Shown here piece after piece: positions 1 through 5,028 of a stretch of DNA of 5,028 nt. Within the stretch, counting starts at the first letter, position 1; each line of letters begins with the position of its first letter. This stretch comes from Acidobacteriota bacterium. GTDB lineage: Bacteria; Acidobacteriota; Polarisedimenticolia; J045. The notes below the pieces were generated by a model. It was given only the letters and a program-made list of their open reading frames with translations, was not told the origin of the DNA and made no database searches. The DNA is taken from contig JALTMS010000301.1 of NCBI GenBank assembly GCA_027001345.1, forward strand, positions 1-5,028, given 5' to 3'. Both the position numbers and the translations under genes were made by a program.

Positions 1-838
1 CGGCGCCCTTGGGGTGCCAGAAGGCCAGGCCGCCTCCTGCCACTTCCTGAATGGTGAACAGGTCGAGTTCTTTGCCGAGGCGGCGGTGATCGCGGCGCCG
101 CGCTTCTTCGAGGCGATGGAGGTGCGCTTCGAGCTGCTCGGTGGTGGGAAAGGCGGTGCCGTAGATCCGCCAGAGCATCTCGTTTTCTTCGCTGCCCAGC
201 CAGTAGGCTCCCGCCACGGAGAGCAGCTTGAAGGCGCCGGCCTTGCGGGTGCTCGGCAGGTGAGGGCCGAGGCAGAAGTCGCGGAAGCCACCCTGTTCGT
301 AGTAGGAAGCGGTCTCGCCGGCCTTGGTGCGCACGAAGTGAAGCTTGTAGGGCTCGTCCTCGGCGGTGAAGAGTTCGATCGCCTGTTGCTTCGGAACTTC
401 GTGACGGACGATGCGGAAGTTGCGCTTGATGATCTTTTTCATCCGCGCTTCGATGCGCGGCAGGTCGTCGTCAGTGAAGGGCTCGTCCCGCTGGAAGTCG
501 TAGTAAAAGCCGTCCTCGATGGCCGGGCCCTGGGCGATCTTGGTCTCGGGCCACAGCTCCTTGACCGCCTGGGCCATGATGTGTGCTGTGGAGTGGCGGT
601 AGATCTCGAGCGCGTCGGGGTCCTCGGGGAGGATCAGTGAGAGGTGCACCGAAGCCCGAAGTGGCGCGTGCAGATCGACCGGCAAGCCGTCGGCCCGCGC
701 GGCGATCGCCCGGTCGAGATCCGGCAACTCGGCCAGCTTGGCGACGTCGAAAGGAGAACTACCCGCCGGAGCGGCGACCACGGTGCCGTCGGGGAGGGTG
801 ATCTTCATCTCCTCCCCGGCGCTGTCTGCGTGGTTCAT
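1..838 (-). CDS. thrS: Threonyl-tRNA synthetase, N-terminal part (runs off left edge)
   Basis: The product charges tRNA-Thr with threonine in the cytoplasm and clears mischarged Ser-tRNA-Thr. Only the first 279 residues are in the window; family members are about 640 long. An N-terminal TGS domain (about residues 11-70, starting MKITLPDGT) is followed by the second additional/editing domain (about 78-230). The editing-site residues H82 and H86 (RHSTAHIMAQ) and D187, C189 and H193 (DFCLGPH) are all present, as is the family segment AGAYWLGSEENEMLWRIYG (about 209-227). The catalytic core begins near LDLF (258-261) and is cut by the edge, so the class II motifs are not visible. I chose the ATG at 838-836 because AGGAGGTGA lies 6 bases before it. 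An internal ATG (808-806) would start exactly at the TGS domain, but its GGAGGAG abuts the codon. The gene lies downstream of tRNA-Val and its terminator. Identification is near certain from direct similarity to known ThrS. Confidence 0.97.
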   Translation of the reverse strand, partial: MNHADSAGEEMKITLPDGTVVAAPAGSSPFDVAKLAELPDLDRAIAARADGLPVDLHAPLRASVHLSLILPEDPDALEIYRHSTAHIMAQAVKELWPETKIAQGPAIEDGFYYDFQRDEPFTDDDLPRIEARMKKIIKRNFRIVRHEVPKQQAIELFTAEDEPYKLHFVRTKAGETASYYEQGGFRDFCLGPHLPSTRKAGAFKLLSVAGAYWLGSEENEMLWRIYGTAFPTTEQLEAHLHRLEEARRRDHRRLGKELDLFTIQEVAGGGLAFWHPKGA

Positions 839-840
839 CG

Positions 841-850
841 CTCACCTCCT
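841..850 (-). promoter_or_regulatory. Strong Shine-Dalgarno of thrS
   Basis: Read on the minus strand, AGGAGGTGAG precedes the ATG at 838, with 6 bases between AGGAGG and the start codon. It is an almost perfect match to the 16S anti-SD. It decides between the two possible thrS starts, because the in-frame ATG 30 bases downstream has a purine run directly against it with no spacer. Confidence 0.85.
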
Positions 851-869
851 CCCGCTTCCGGGGCGACGC

Positions 870-930
870 AAAAGACCCCGGCCGGACACGACACCCCACC
901 CTCCGGGGGGGTGTCCTCCGGTAGCCGGGG
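870..930 (-). terminator. Intrinsic terminator between tRNA-Val and thrS
   Basis: On the minus strand the first base after the tRNA CCA (930) opens a long imperfect hairpin. CCCCGG (930-925) pairs with CCGGGG (881-876), CCGGA (921-917) with TCCGG (886-882), and GACACCCC (915-908) with GGGGTGTC (897-890). The apical CCC/GGG pairs close a 3-base GGA loop, with one bulged T. The stem is followed at once by TCTTTT (875-870). This is the standard Rho-independent layout and should end the tRNA transcript. The thrS start lies only 32 bases beyond the T-run, so the element may also act as a leaky terminator or attenuator setting thrS readthrough (inference). Confidence 0.82.
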
Positions 931-1005
931 TGGTAGGCGCGGGCGGTTTCGAACCGCCGACCTCCACGATGTCAACGTGGCGCTCTCCCGCTGAGCTACG
1001 CGCCT
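931..1005 (-). tRNA. tRNA-Val, anticodon GAC
   Basis: A complete cloverleaf can be folded by eye. The acceptor stem is AGGCGCG (1005-999) with CGCGCCT (941-935). The D-arm is GCTC/GAGC with loop AGCGGGA. The anticodon stem is CCACG/CGTGG around loop TTGACAT, which gives anticodon GAC (973-971). The variable loop is AGGTC, and the T-arm is GGCGG/CCGCC around TTCGAAA. Discriminator A (934) and an encoded CCA (933-931) follow. Anticodon GAC together with A73 indicates valine; it reads GUC and GUU codons. All four stems are fully paired, so it should be functional. It is transcribed from the promoter at 1058-1086 towards thrS. Confidence 0.97.
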
Positions 1006-1057
1006 GCCTTTTCTGGCATGGTTCCCGGCTGCAGGCTCGCTGAGCCGAGGACGGCGA

Positions 1058-1086
1058 ATCCTAGCAGGGCCCCCGACCCCTGTCAA
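1058..1086 (-). promoter_or_regulatory. Sigma70-type promoter of tRNA-Val
   Basis: On the minus strand a perfect -35 TTGACA (1086-1081) is followed, after exactly 17 bases, by the -10 hexamer TAGGAT (1063-1058; 4 of 6 matches to TATAAT). Transcription would start near 1051-1050, giving a leader of about 45 bases before the mature tRNA 5' end at 1005. The bases just downstream of the -10 (TCGCCGTC) are GC-rich. In proteobacterial stable-RNA promoters such a discriminator goes with stringent (ppGpp) control, so growth-rate control is a reasonable inference. This is the best promoter in the window and probably also feeds thrS. Confidence 0.82.
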
Positions 1087-1159
1087 CAAATGGGAGGTGG
1101 CCCGAAAAGATCTCCCAGTGGGGCGCAATCCGTAGACCTGCTGGAAGTTACGGGCGCTC

Positions 1160-1185
1160 CGGCGAGAGGCGGACGCCTCCCGCCG
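1160..1185. repeat. Near-perfect inverted repeat in the divergent spacer
   Basis: CGGCG-A-GAGGC, a GGAC centre, then GCCTC-C-CGCCG form a 26-base inverted repeat with a single A/C mismatch. No T-run follows on either strand, so it does not look like a terminator. It could be an operator for a dimeric regulator or simply a chance structure in GC-rich DNA. It lies about 75 bases upstream of the tRNA -35 and about 110 bases upstream of the carA -35, suitable for neither in particular. Confidence 0.4.
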
Positions 1186-1250
1186 TCAACTGTCGCGCGG
1201 CCAGCGACTTGGCTGCAGGAGGCACGCCGCTGCCGAGCCTCGAGCGAGGG

Positions 1251-1318
1251 GGAAGGTCGAGAGGATGACGAAAGTAAAGGGAAGTTTTCCCCGGAGTTGC
1301 GGCCCCTCGAGACCTTCC
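1251..1318. repeat. Long-armed inverted repeat spanning the carA -35 region
   Basis: The left arm 1251-1264 (GGAAGGTC-GA-GAGG) pairs with the right arm 1305-1318 (CCTC-GA-GACCTTCC): 12 base pairs interrupted only by a tandem GA/GA. Inside the 40-base loop sits a second hairpin, GGGAA-GTT-TTCCC (1279-1291). The right arm ends two bases before the putative carA -10 hexamer, and the structure covers the -35. As DNA it could be a pair of operator half-sites. As RNA, from an upstream start, it would be a stable stem. No function can be assigned from sequence alone. Confidence 0.55.
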
Positions 1319-1326
1319 GCTAGAAT
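1297..1326 (+). promoter_or_regulatory. Probable promoter of the carA operon
   Basis: TTGCGG (1297-1302), an 18-base spacer and TAGAAT (1321-1326; 5 of 6 to TATAAT) make a plausible sigma70 promoter, with a weak -35 that keeps only TTG. Transcription would begin near 1333, leaving a leader of about 140 bases before carA. The large inverted repeat 1251-1318 overlaps the -35, which suggests regulation by a bound protein (inference). No better -10 was found closer to carA. Confidence 0.5.
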
Positions 1327-1456
1327 CCCGCCTGCCGATGGGGGCGCAGCGCGGGTGTGGTGTGCGCCGCCAAGTGGTGTCGGGTCCGGACTTCAGCTCA
1401 CTCGGTGGGATGGCCGCTGAGCGGGTTGTCGTCTCTCCAGCTCGGGGCTCATGCCC

Positions 1457-1470
1457 GGGAGGAGCCTCCC
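1457..1470 (+). promoter_or_regulatory. carA Shine-Dalgarno inside a small hairpin
   Basis: GGAGGAG (1458-1464) lies 7 bases before the carA ATG at 1472 and is the ribosome binding site that fixes this start. The same bases form GGGAG-GAGC-CTCCC (1457-1461 with 1466-1470), an all-strong-pair stem apart from one A-T, which would hide the SD. A second hairpin, GGGC-TCAT-GCCC (1445-1456), abuts it on the 5' side. This could modulate translation, but the stem is only five pairs. Confidence 0.5.
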
Positions 1471-1471
1471 T

Positions 1472-2620
1472 ATGGAAGCGATTCTTGCCCTGGAAGACGG
1501 AAGAGTCTTCCGCGGTCGAAGTCTGGGCATGGTGGGGTTGACCACTGGTGAGGTTGTCTTCAACACGGGGATGACCGGCTACCAGGAGATCATCACCGAC
1601 CCGTCTTACCGGGGGCAGATCGTCACGCTCACCGTGCCCCATGTGGGCAACACGGGGATCAACGATGACGATCCCGAGTCTTCGCGGCCCCAGGCTTCCG
1701 GGCTGGTGGTCCGTGACGGTTCACGTTACTCCTCGTCCTGGCGCAGCCTGGTGGATCTCGATCACTTTCTGCGTACACACCACATCGTCGGGATCGAAGA
1801 ACTCGACACCCGGGCGCTGACCCGTCATCTGCGCAGCGCGGGGGTGCTGCGTGGCTGCCTGGCATCGAACGGCTGCTCGGTCGAGCAGGCGTTGGCGGCG
1901 GCGCGCCAGGCGCCGGCTCTCGAGGATCAGGACCTGGTCTCCCAGGTCACTTGCAGCGAGGTGCAGCGCTGGACCCAGGGGCGTGGACCGCTCTCCGGGA
2001 AGGGGGCGGCACCACGGGGGCAAGGCCGCCGAATCGCGGTGCTCGACTGCGGGATCAAGCGCAATATCCTGCGCCTGCTGGTCGATCGGGGTTTCGACGT
2101 GACGGTGTTTCCCGCCGGGACGCCGGCGGACGCAATTCTGGCCAGCGAGCCGGAAGGACTGTTCCTTTCCAACGGCCCCGGTGATCCCGCCGTGTGCACC
2201 GCACTGGTGGAGACCATCGGACGGCTGATCGGAACCGTACCGGTGTTCGGCATCTGCCTGGGGCATCAACTGGCCTGTCGAGCTCTCGGTGCGCGCACCT
2301 TCAAGTTGAAGTTCGGACACCGCGGCACCAACCACCCGGTGCGGGACGAACGTAGTGGACGGGTAGCGATCACCTCTCAGAATCACGGTTATGCCGTCGA
2401 TCCCGACTCACTGCCCGCCGAGCTGGAAATCACCCATCGCTCGCTCTACGACGGGACGGTGGAAGGCGTGGCCCATCGGGAAGTGCCGTTGATGACGGTG
2501 CAGTTTCATCCGGAGGCGGCTCCGGGACCCCACGATGCGTGGGATCTGTTCGAAGATTTCGTGGACCTGGTCGAGCAAAGGCGGCCGCTGGGAGACCTCT
2601 CTCGGCGTCGCACGGCCTAG
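1472..2620 (+). CDS. carA: Carbamoyl-phosphate synthetase small (glutaminase) subunit
   Basis: The protein hydrolyses glutamine and channels ammonia to CarB, which makes carbamoyl phosphate for pyrimidine and arginine synthesis in the cytoplasm. It has 382 residues, the same length as E. coli CarA. The N-terminal CPSase small-chain domain (about 1-140) shows GEVVFNTGMTGYQEIITDPSY (split here: GEVVFNTGMTGYQ from 26, EIITDPSY from 39) and HIVGIEELDTRALTRHLR (104-121). The C-terminal class I glutamine amidotransferase domain (about 187-370) has the oxyanion segment LSNGPGDPA (232-240), nucleophile C262 in GICLGHQ, and H346 and E348 in FHPEA. All catalytic residues are intact. The start at 1472 matches the family N-terminus (MEAILALEDG) and has a proper SD; an in-frame ATG at 1451 would only add seven residues across that SD. 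It is the first gene of a probable operon, and carB does not follow, so carB must lie elsewhere. Confidence 0.97.
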   Translation: MEAILALEDGRVFRGRSLGMVGLTTGEVVFNTGMTGYQEIITDPSYRGQIVTLTVPHVGNTGINDDDPESSRPQASGLVVRDGSRYSSSWRSLVDLDHFLRTHHIVGIEELDTRALTRHLRSAGVLRGCLASNGCSVEQALAAARQAPALEDQDLVSQVTCSEVQRWTQGRGPLSGKGAAPRGQGRRIAVLDCGIKRNILRLLVDRGFDVTVFPAGTPADAILASEPEGLFLSNGPGDPAVCTALVETIGRLIGTVPVFGICLGHQLACRALGARTFKLKFGHRGTNHPVRDERSGRVAITSQNHGYAVDPDSLPAELEITHRSLYDGTVEGVAHREVPLMTVQFHPEAAPGPHDAWDLFEDFVDLVEQRRPLGDLSRRRTA

Positions 2621-2652
2621 GCCGGCGTCTGGCGTCGGTTCGGAGGATTGGG

Positions 2653-3801
2653 ATGGCGGACTGGAAGTCACCGATGCGGGCGGACCCCAGCGAGTGGCTG
2701 GTGCTCAACGCTTCGGCGCCGATTCGTTATCGGCTCCTGACCGAGTTGCATTCGCTGACCACGGCGGATCCGAACGTCCTGGCCCTCGAAAAGGAGGTCA
2801 TGGGCTGGAAGGCCGGCAAGCAGGAGCTACGCTACCAGCGGCAGGATGGCTCCTGGGGCGGAATGATCCATGCCGGTGATCCGAAGAAGGCCGAGCGGAG
2901 CACCGAGAAGATCCTCTGGGGTCTGTACGAACTGGGTTGGGATCGGGAACTGAAGGAAATCCGCAAGGCGGCCAAGCTGCTCAAGAGCTTCCTGACTCAG
3001 AAGAGGGATCTCAACCTCTACGAGTTCAACGCCCAGGTCAAACAGGACCCTGTGCGCGAGCGCCACCTGCGCTGGTTCCTACGGATCTGTGCCATGGGCC
3101 TGCTGCTGCGGGGCGGCTGGCACAAGGAAAAGAAAGTCTCTGACGCGGTCGCCGACCTGCTCGACCGGGTGACGGCTTTCGTCTCCGATCCGGCCTCCCG
3201 GCATCCCGTCGAGCACGTTGGTGTGGGTTTGCCGCAGATCCGCCGCGACGCGATGCGCGACGGCTACTGTTTCATTCCGGATCTCTACATGTTGCGGGTC
3301 TTTGCCCACTTTCCGGGCATCCTCGACTCGGCGGTACTGCGCAGTCGGCTGAAGAAGATCTTCGACTACGTCCTGAGTGCCGACTACCAGGAGCTGACCC
3401 CCGACATCGGTGTGATCCGCACGGTGCGGGGGCCGACACCCCGGGGCTGGGGCATCGAGCTGCACCCTCTCGAGACCTATCTCGAGAAGGGCAACCTCGA
3501 CGAACTGCTCTATCTGCTCGAGCAGTTCGCGCGTCTCGGGTTGATCAACCGCTATCCGCGGTTGATGGGATACATGGACTGGCTGCTCGCCCAGCAGGAG
3601 AAGGACGGCCGCTGGGATCTGTCCGCCAAGTACTTCGGCGGCAGGCCACTGTATGGCTCCTGGCTGCGCCTCGAGCGCGACTGGAAGAGCCCCGCCAGGC
3701 GTATCTCGGACGTCACCTTCCGTATCATGCTGATTCTCAAGTATCAGTGGGACCGCCAGGTTCAGATGCTCAACCGCGGGGCCGATGTCTACGGCTTCTG
3801 A
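2653..3801 (+). CDS. Uncharacterised alpha/alpha-toroid-like (squalene cyclase/prenyltransferase-like) protein
   Basis: I do not recognise a named gene. The 382-residue product is mostly helical and soluble, with no signal peptide or convincing membrane span. Two QW-like motifs typical of terpenoid-cyclase/prenyltransferase toroids are visible: QRQDGSWGG (62-70) and QQEKDGRWD (314-322). The N-terminal stretch WLVLNASAPIRYRLLTEL (15-32) followed by a 'DPNVLALEKEVM' segment resembles the opening of bacterial 'squalene cyclase-like' hypothetical proteins as I recall them. The class II cyclase DxDD and class I DDxxD motifs are absent, so cyclase chemistry cannot be claimed. A conserved-looking patch, RDGYCFIPDLYMLRVF (202-217), and another, TPRGWGIELHPLETYLEKG (262-280), could form a pocket. 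The start ATG at 2653 has GGAGG 6 bases upstream; the frame extends further upstream inside carA without a good site. It lies 32 bases after carA and overlaps ispG by 17 bases, so it is probably co-transcribed. A link to isoprenoids or lipids is only inferred. Confidence 0.8.
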   Translation: MADWKSPMRADPSEWLVLNASAPIRYRLLTELHSLTTADPNVLALEKEVMGWKAGKQELRYQRQDGSWGGMIHAGDPKKAERSTEKILWGLYELGWDRELKEIRKAAKLLKSFLTQKRDLNLYEFNAQVKQDPVRERHLRWFLRICAMGLLLRGGWHKEKKVSDAVADLLDRVTAFVSDPASRHPVEHVGVGLPQIRRDAMRDGYCFIPDLYMLRVFAHFPGILDSAVLRSRLKKIFDYVLSADYQELTPDIGVIRTVRGPTPRGWGIELHPLETYLEKGNLDELLYLLEQFARLGLINRYPRLMGYMDWLLAQQEKDGRWDLSAKYFGGRPLYGSWLRLERDWKSPARRISDVTFRIMLILKYQWDRQVQMLNRGADVYGF

Positions 3802-5028
3802 TTCGACACCCTGGCGGCCCGACGCCGATTCGGATCGCCGATTGCGCTTGCAGCCCGCCCGTTGGCCGACCCGAGAAGTGCGAATCGGCGAGGTGGCCAT
3901 CGGCGGGTGTCAGCCGGTGGCGATTCAGTCGATGACCACCACGCCGACCTCCGATGCGGAAGCCACGGCCGCTCAGATTTGCGCCCTGGCGCGCGCGGGC
4001 TGCGAGATCGTGCGAGTCACCGTTCCCTCCAGCGCCGACGCCCGAGCGTTGCCCGAGATTCGACGGCGGATGCGGGCCGAGGGTGTAACAGTGCCCCTTG
4101 TGGCGGATATCCATTTCACGCCCCGTCTGGCGCTCGACGTGATCGAGCACGTGGAAAAGGTGCGGATCAACCCCGGCAACTTCGCCGACCGCCGCAGTCT
4201 CAAGGGCGAGGTCTACGATGGCGAGCGCTGGGAACGGGATGTCGATCGTGCACGATCGCTGTTCGCGCCCCTCGCTCGCCGTGCTCGTGAGCTGGGAGTC
4301 GCGCTGAGGATCGGCGTCAATCATGGCTCCCTCTCCGATCGCCTGGTCCAGCGTTTCGGCGACAGTCCCTCCGGCATGGTGGAATCGGCGTTGGAGTTCA
4401 TCGACTTCGCGGAAGACGAGGGACTGCGGGAACTGGTCATTTCGATGAAGGCCTCGATTCCTCAGGTGATGGTTCGGGCCTACCGCCTGCTGGCGCGGCG
4501 CCTGCTCGAACGCGGCGTTCTTTACCCTCTGCACCTGGGGGTGACCGAGGCCGGCGGGGGAGACGACGGTCGGATCAAGTCCGCCGCCGGCATTGCGACT
4601 CTACTCGGTGAGGGCCTGGGAGATACGGTGCGAGTCAGCCTGACCGAGGATCCTCTCGAGGAGATTCCCGTCGCTCGGGATGTGGTGGCGCGCTTCGCCC
4701 GTCCGTCCGGCGGAGCGGTCGGTGAGGGCATCATCGATCTCGTGGAGACCCGCGATCCCCTCGAGCCGAGGCGCCGCGCGGCGACGGAACTGTCCTGGGG
4801 ATCAGGGCTGACCGTTGGCGGCAGCAGCGTGCCGGTAGTGGAGATCGCGCTCTCGCCACGCTCGGCCGCCGAGGCGATCGAGGTTTTCGAGGGGCTCGAG
4901 CCGCGCGTGGAAGTGGTGGATCTGGTGGCCGAAGACGCCTCCGAGATCGACGCCGCCCTCGAAGTCGCGGCGGGAGGGGCCCGGCCATGGAAGTGGGGGC
5001 TGACCGTCACACCGGAGGGGGCCGAGAC
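3785..5028 (+). CDS. ispG: 4-hydroxy-3-methylbut-2-enyl diphosphate synthase, large form, N-terminal part (runs off right edge)
   Basis: The enzyme converts methylerythritol cyclodiphosphate to HMBPP in the MEP isoprenoid pathway, using a [4Fe-4S] cluster. 414 residues are present. The TIM-barrel domain shows VRIGEVAIGG (32-41), IQSMTTTPT (47-55), PLVADIHFTP (104-113), RINPGNFADR (127-136), RIGVNHGSLSDR (175-186), ISMKAS (219-224), HLGVTEAGGGDDGRIKSA (250-267) and RVSLTEDP (283-290). After residue 297 the E. coli-type continuation (an FIACPTC-like Fe-S segment) does not appear; more than 110 further residues follow. This fits the enlarged plant/Chlamydia-type IspG with an inserted A* domain between barrel and Fe-S domain. 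NHGSLSDR with the following GDSP-GMVESALEF also favours that type. The cluster cysteines lie beyond the window. The ATG at 3785 overlaps the preceding gene by 17 bases and has only a weak GCGGGG upstream, so coupling is likely; TTG at 3842 or 3848 and GTG at 3878 are less likely starts. Confidence 0.95.
   Translation, partial: MSTASDSTPWRPDADSDRRLRLQPARWPTREVRIGEVAIGGCQPVAIQSMTTTPTSDAEATAAQICALARAGCEIVRVTVPSSADARALPEIRRRMRAEGVTVPLVADIHFTPRLALDVIEHVEKVRINPGNFADRRSLKGEVYDGERWERDVDRARSLFAPLARRARELGVALRIGVNHGSLSDRLVQRFGDSPSGMVESALEFIDFAEDEGLRELVISMKASIPQVMVRAYRLLARRLLERGVLYPLHLGVTEAGGGDDGRIKSAAGIATLLGEGLGDTVRVSLTEDPLEEIPVARDVVARFARPSGGAVGEGIIDLVETRDPLEPRRRAATELSWGSGLTVGGSSVPVVEIALSPRSAAEAIEVFEGLEPRVEVVDLVAEDASEIDAALEVAAGGARPWKWGLTVTPEGAE

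Larger units (their letters stand above)
1006..1471. other. Divergent intergenic region between tRNA-Val/thrS and carA
   Basis: About 465 bases hold no convincing gene. The left side is the tRNA 5' leader of about 45 bases, including a small GGCTC/GAGCC hairpin (1034-1046), and the tRNA promoter. The middle (1087-1296) contains inverted repeats at 1091-1117, 1160-1185 and 1251-1318. The right side is the likely carA promoter followed by a leader of about 140 bases with several GC-rich hairpins: GGCGCA/TGCGCC at 1343-1368, TCAGC/GCTGA at 1393-1420 and the SD hairpin at 1457-1470. Short open frames across this stretch on either strand lack a ribosome binding site and recognisable protein character. 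Confidence 0.75.

Noticed and set aside
14..640. Plus-strand 208-residue open frame at the left edge
   Set aside because: It is the complement of thrS, which is unambiguous on the minus strand.
876..930. T-box riboswitch for thrS, suggested by AGGGTGG in the leader
   Set aside because: Only the first seven bases of the T-box consensus match, they sit inside the terminator stem, and the tRNA gene occupies the place where stem I with a specifier codon would be.
1333..1471. PyrR-type attenuation leader for carA
   Set aside because: I could not find the conserved PyrR-binding loop or a hairpin with a T-run before carA.
1338..1541. Small plus-strand open frame in the carA leader as a leader peptide
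   Set aside because: It has no SD, runs deep into carA in another frame, and shows no run of regulatory codons.
1451..2620. Longer carA starting at the ATG at 1451
   Set aside because: It would put the SD (1458-1464) inside the coding region and add seven residues not typical of CarA; the ATG at 1472 matches the family start.
2539..3801. Longer form of the toroid-like gene starting inside carA
   Set aside because: The extra 38 residues are an arginine-rich out-of-frame reading of the carA end and have no ribosome binding site as good as the GGAGG before 2653.
3079..4534. Long minus-strand open frames opposite the toroid-like gene and ispG (3079-3900 and 3770-4534)
   Set aside because: They are antisense to well-supported genes, and such frames are common in GC-rich DNA; their sequences show no recognisable domain.
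1..5028. Mobile elements, CRISPR arrays, toxin-antitoxin or defence genes, integration at the tRNA 3' end
   Set aside because: No spaced repeats, transposase or integrase frames, or duplicated tRNA 3' end were seen; the genes are housekeeping types with uniform codon style.

Overview
The window is GC-rich, uses GC-ending codons throughout, and looks like an ordinary bacterial chromosomal (housekeeping) segment. I see no transposase, integrase, CRISPR array, phage or plasmid gene. Codon style does not change along the window, so there is no sign of recent transfer. The taxon cannot be fixed from this sequence. A high-GC Gram-negative lineage with the enlarged, plant/Chlamydia-like form of IspG is suggested. 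Acidobacteriota, Myxococcota-like or Planctomycetota-like groups are possible, but this is inference.

Left part (minus strand, 1-1086): a sigma70-like promoter (TTGACA, 17-base spacer, TAGGAT) drives a tRNA-Val with anticodon GAC. Its encoded CCA end is followed at the very next base by a strong intrinsic-terminator hairpin with a T-run. Only about 30 bases later comes thrS, encoding threonyl-tRNA synthetase (279 N-terminal residues; it runs off the window's left edge). There is almost no room for a separate thrS promoter, so thrS probably depends on readthrough of the tRNA terminator.

Middle (1006-1471): a divergent intergenic region of about 465 bases. It holds the tRNA leader and promoter, several inverted repeats, a likely carA promoter (TTGCGG, 18-base spacer, TAGAAT) and a roughly 140-base structured carA leader. 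A small hairpin in that leader covers the carA Shine-Dalgarno sequence.

Right part (plus strand, 1472-5028): a probable three-gene operon. carA (complete; small glutaminase subunit of carbamoyl-phosphate synthetase) is followed after 32 bases by a complete 382-residue protein of unknown function that resembles the alpha/alpha-toroid (squalene cyclase/prenyltransferase-like) fold but lacks the classical cyclase motifs. That gene overlaps by 17 bases with ispG (gcpE), the MEP-pathway hydroxymethylbutenyl diphosphate synthase, of which 414 N-terminal residues are present before the window ends. carB is not next to carA. The most interesting item is the uncharacterised toroid-like protein, apparently translationally coupled to an isoprenoid-precursor gene. 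I found no clearly new multi-gene system.
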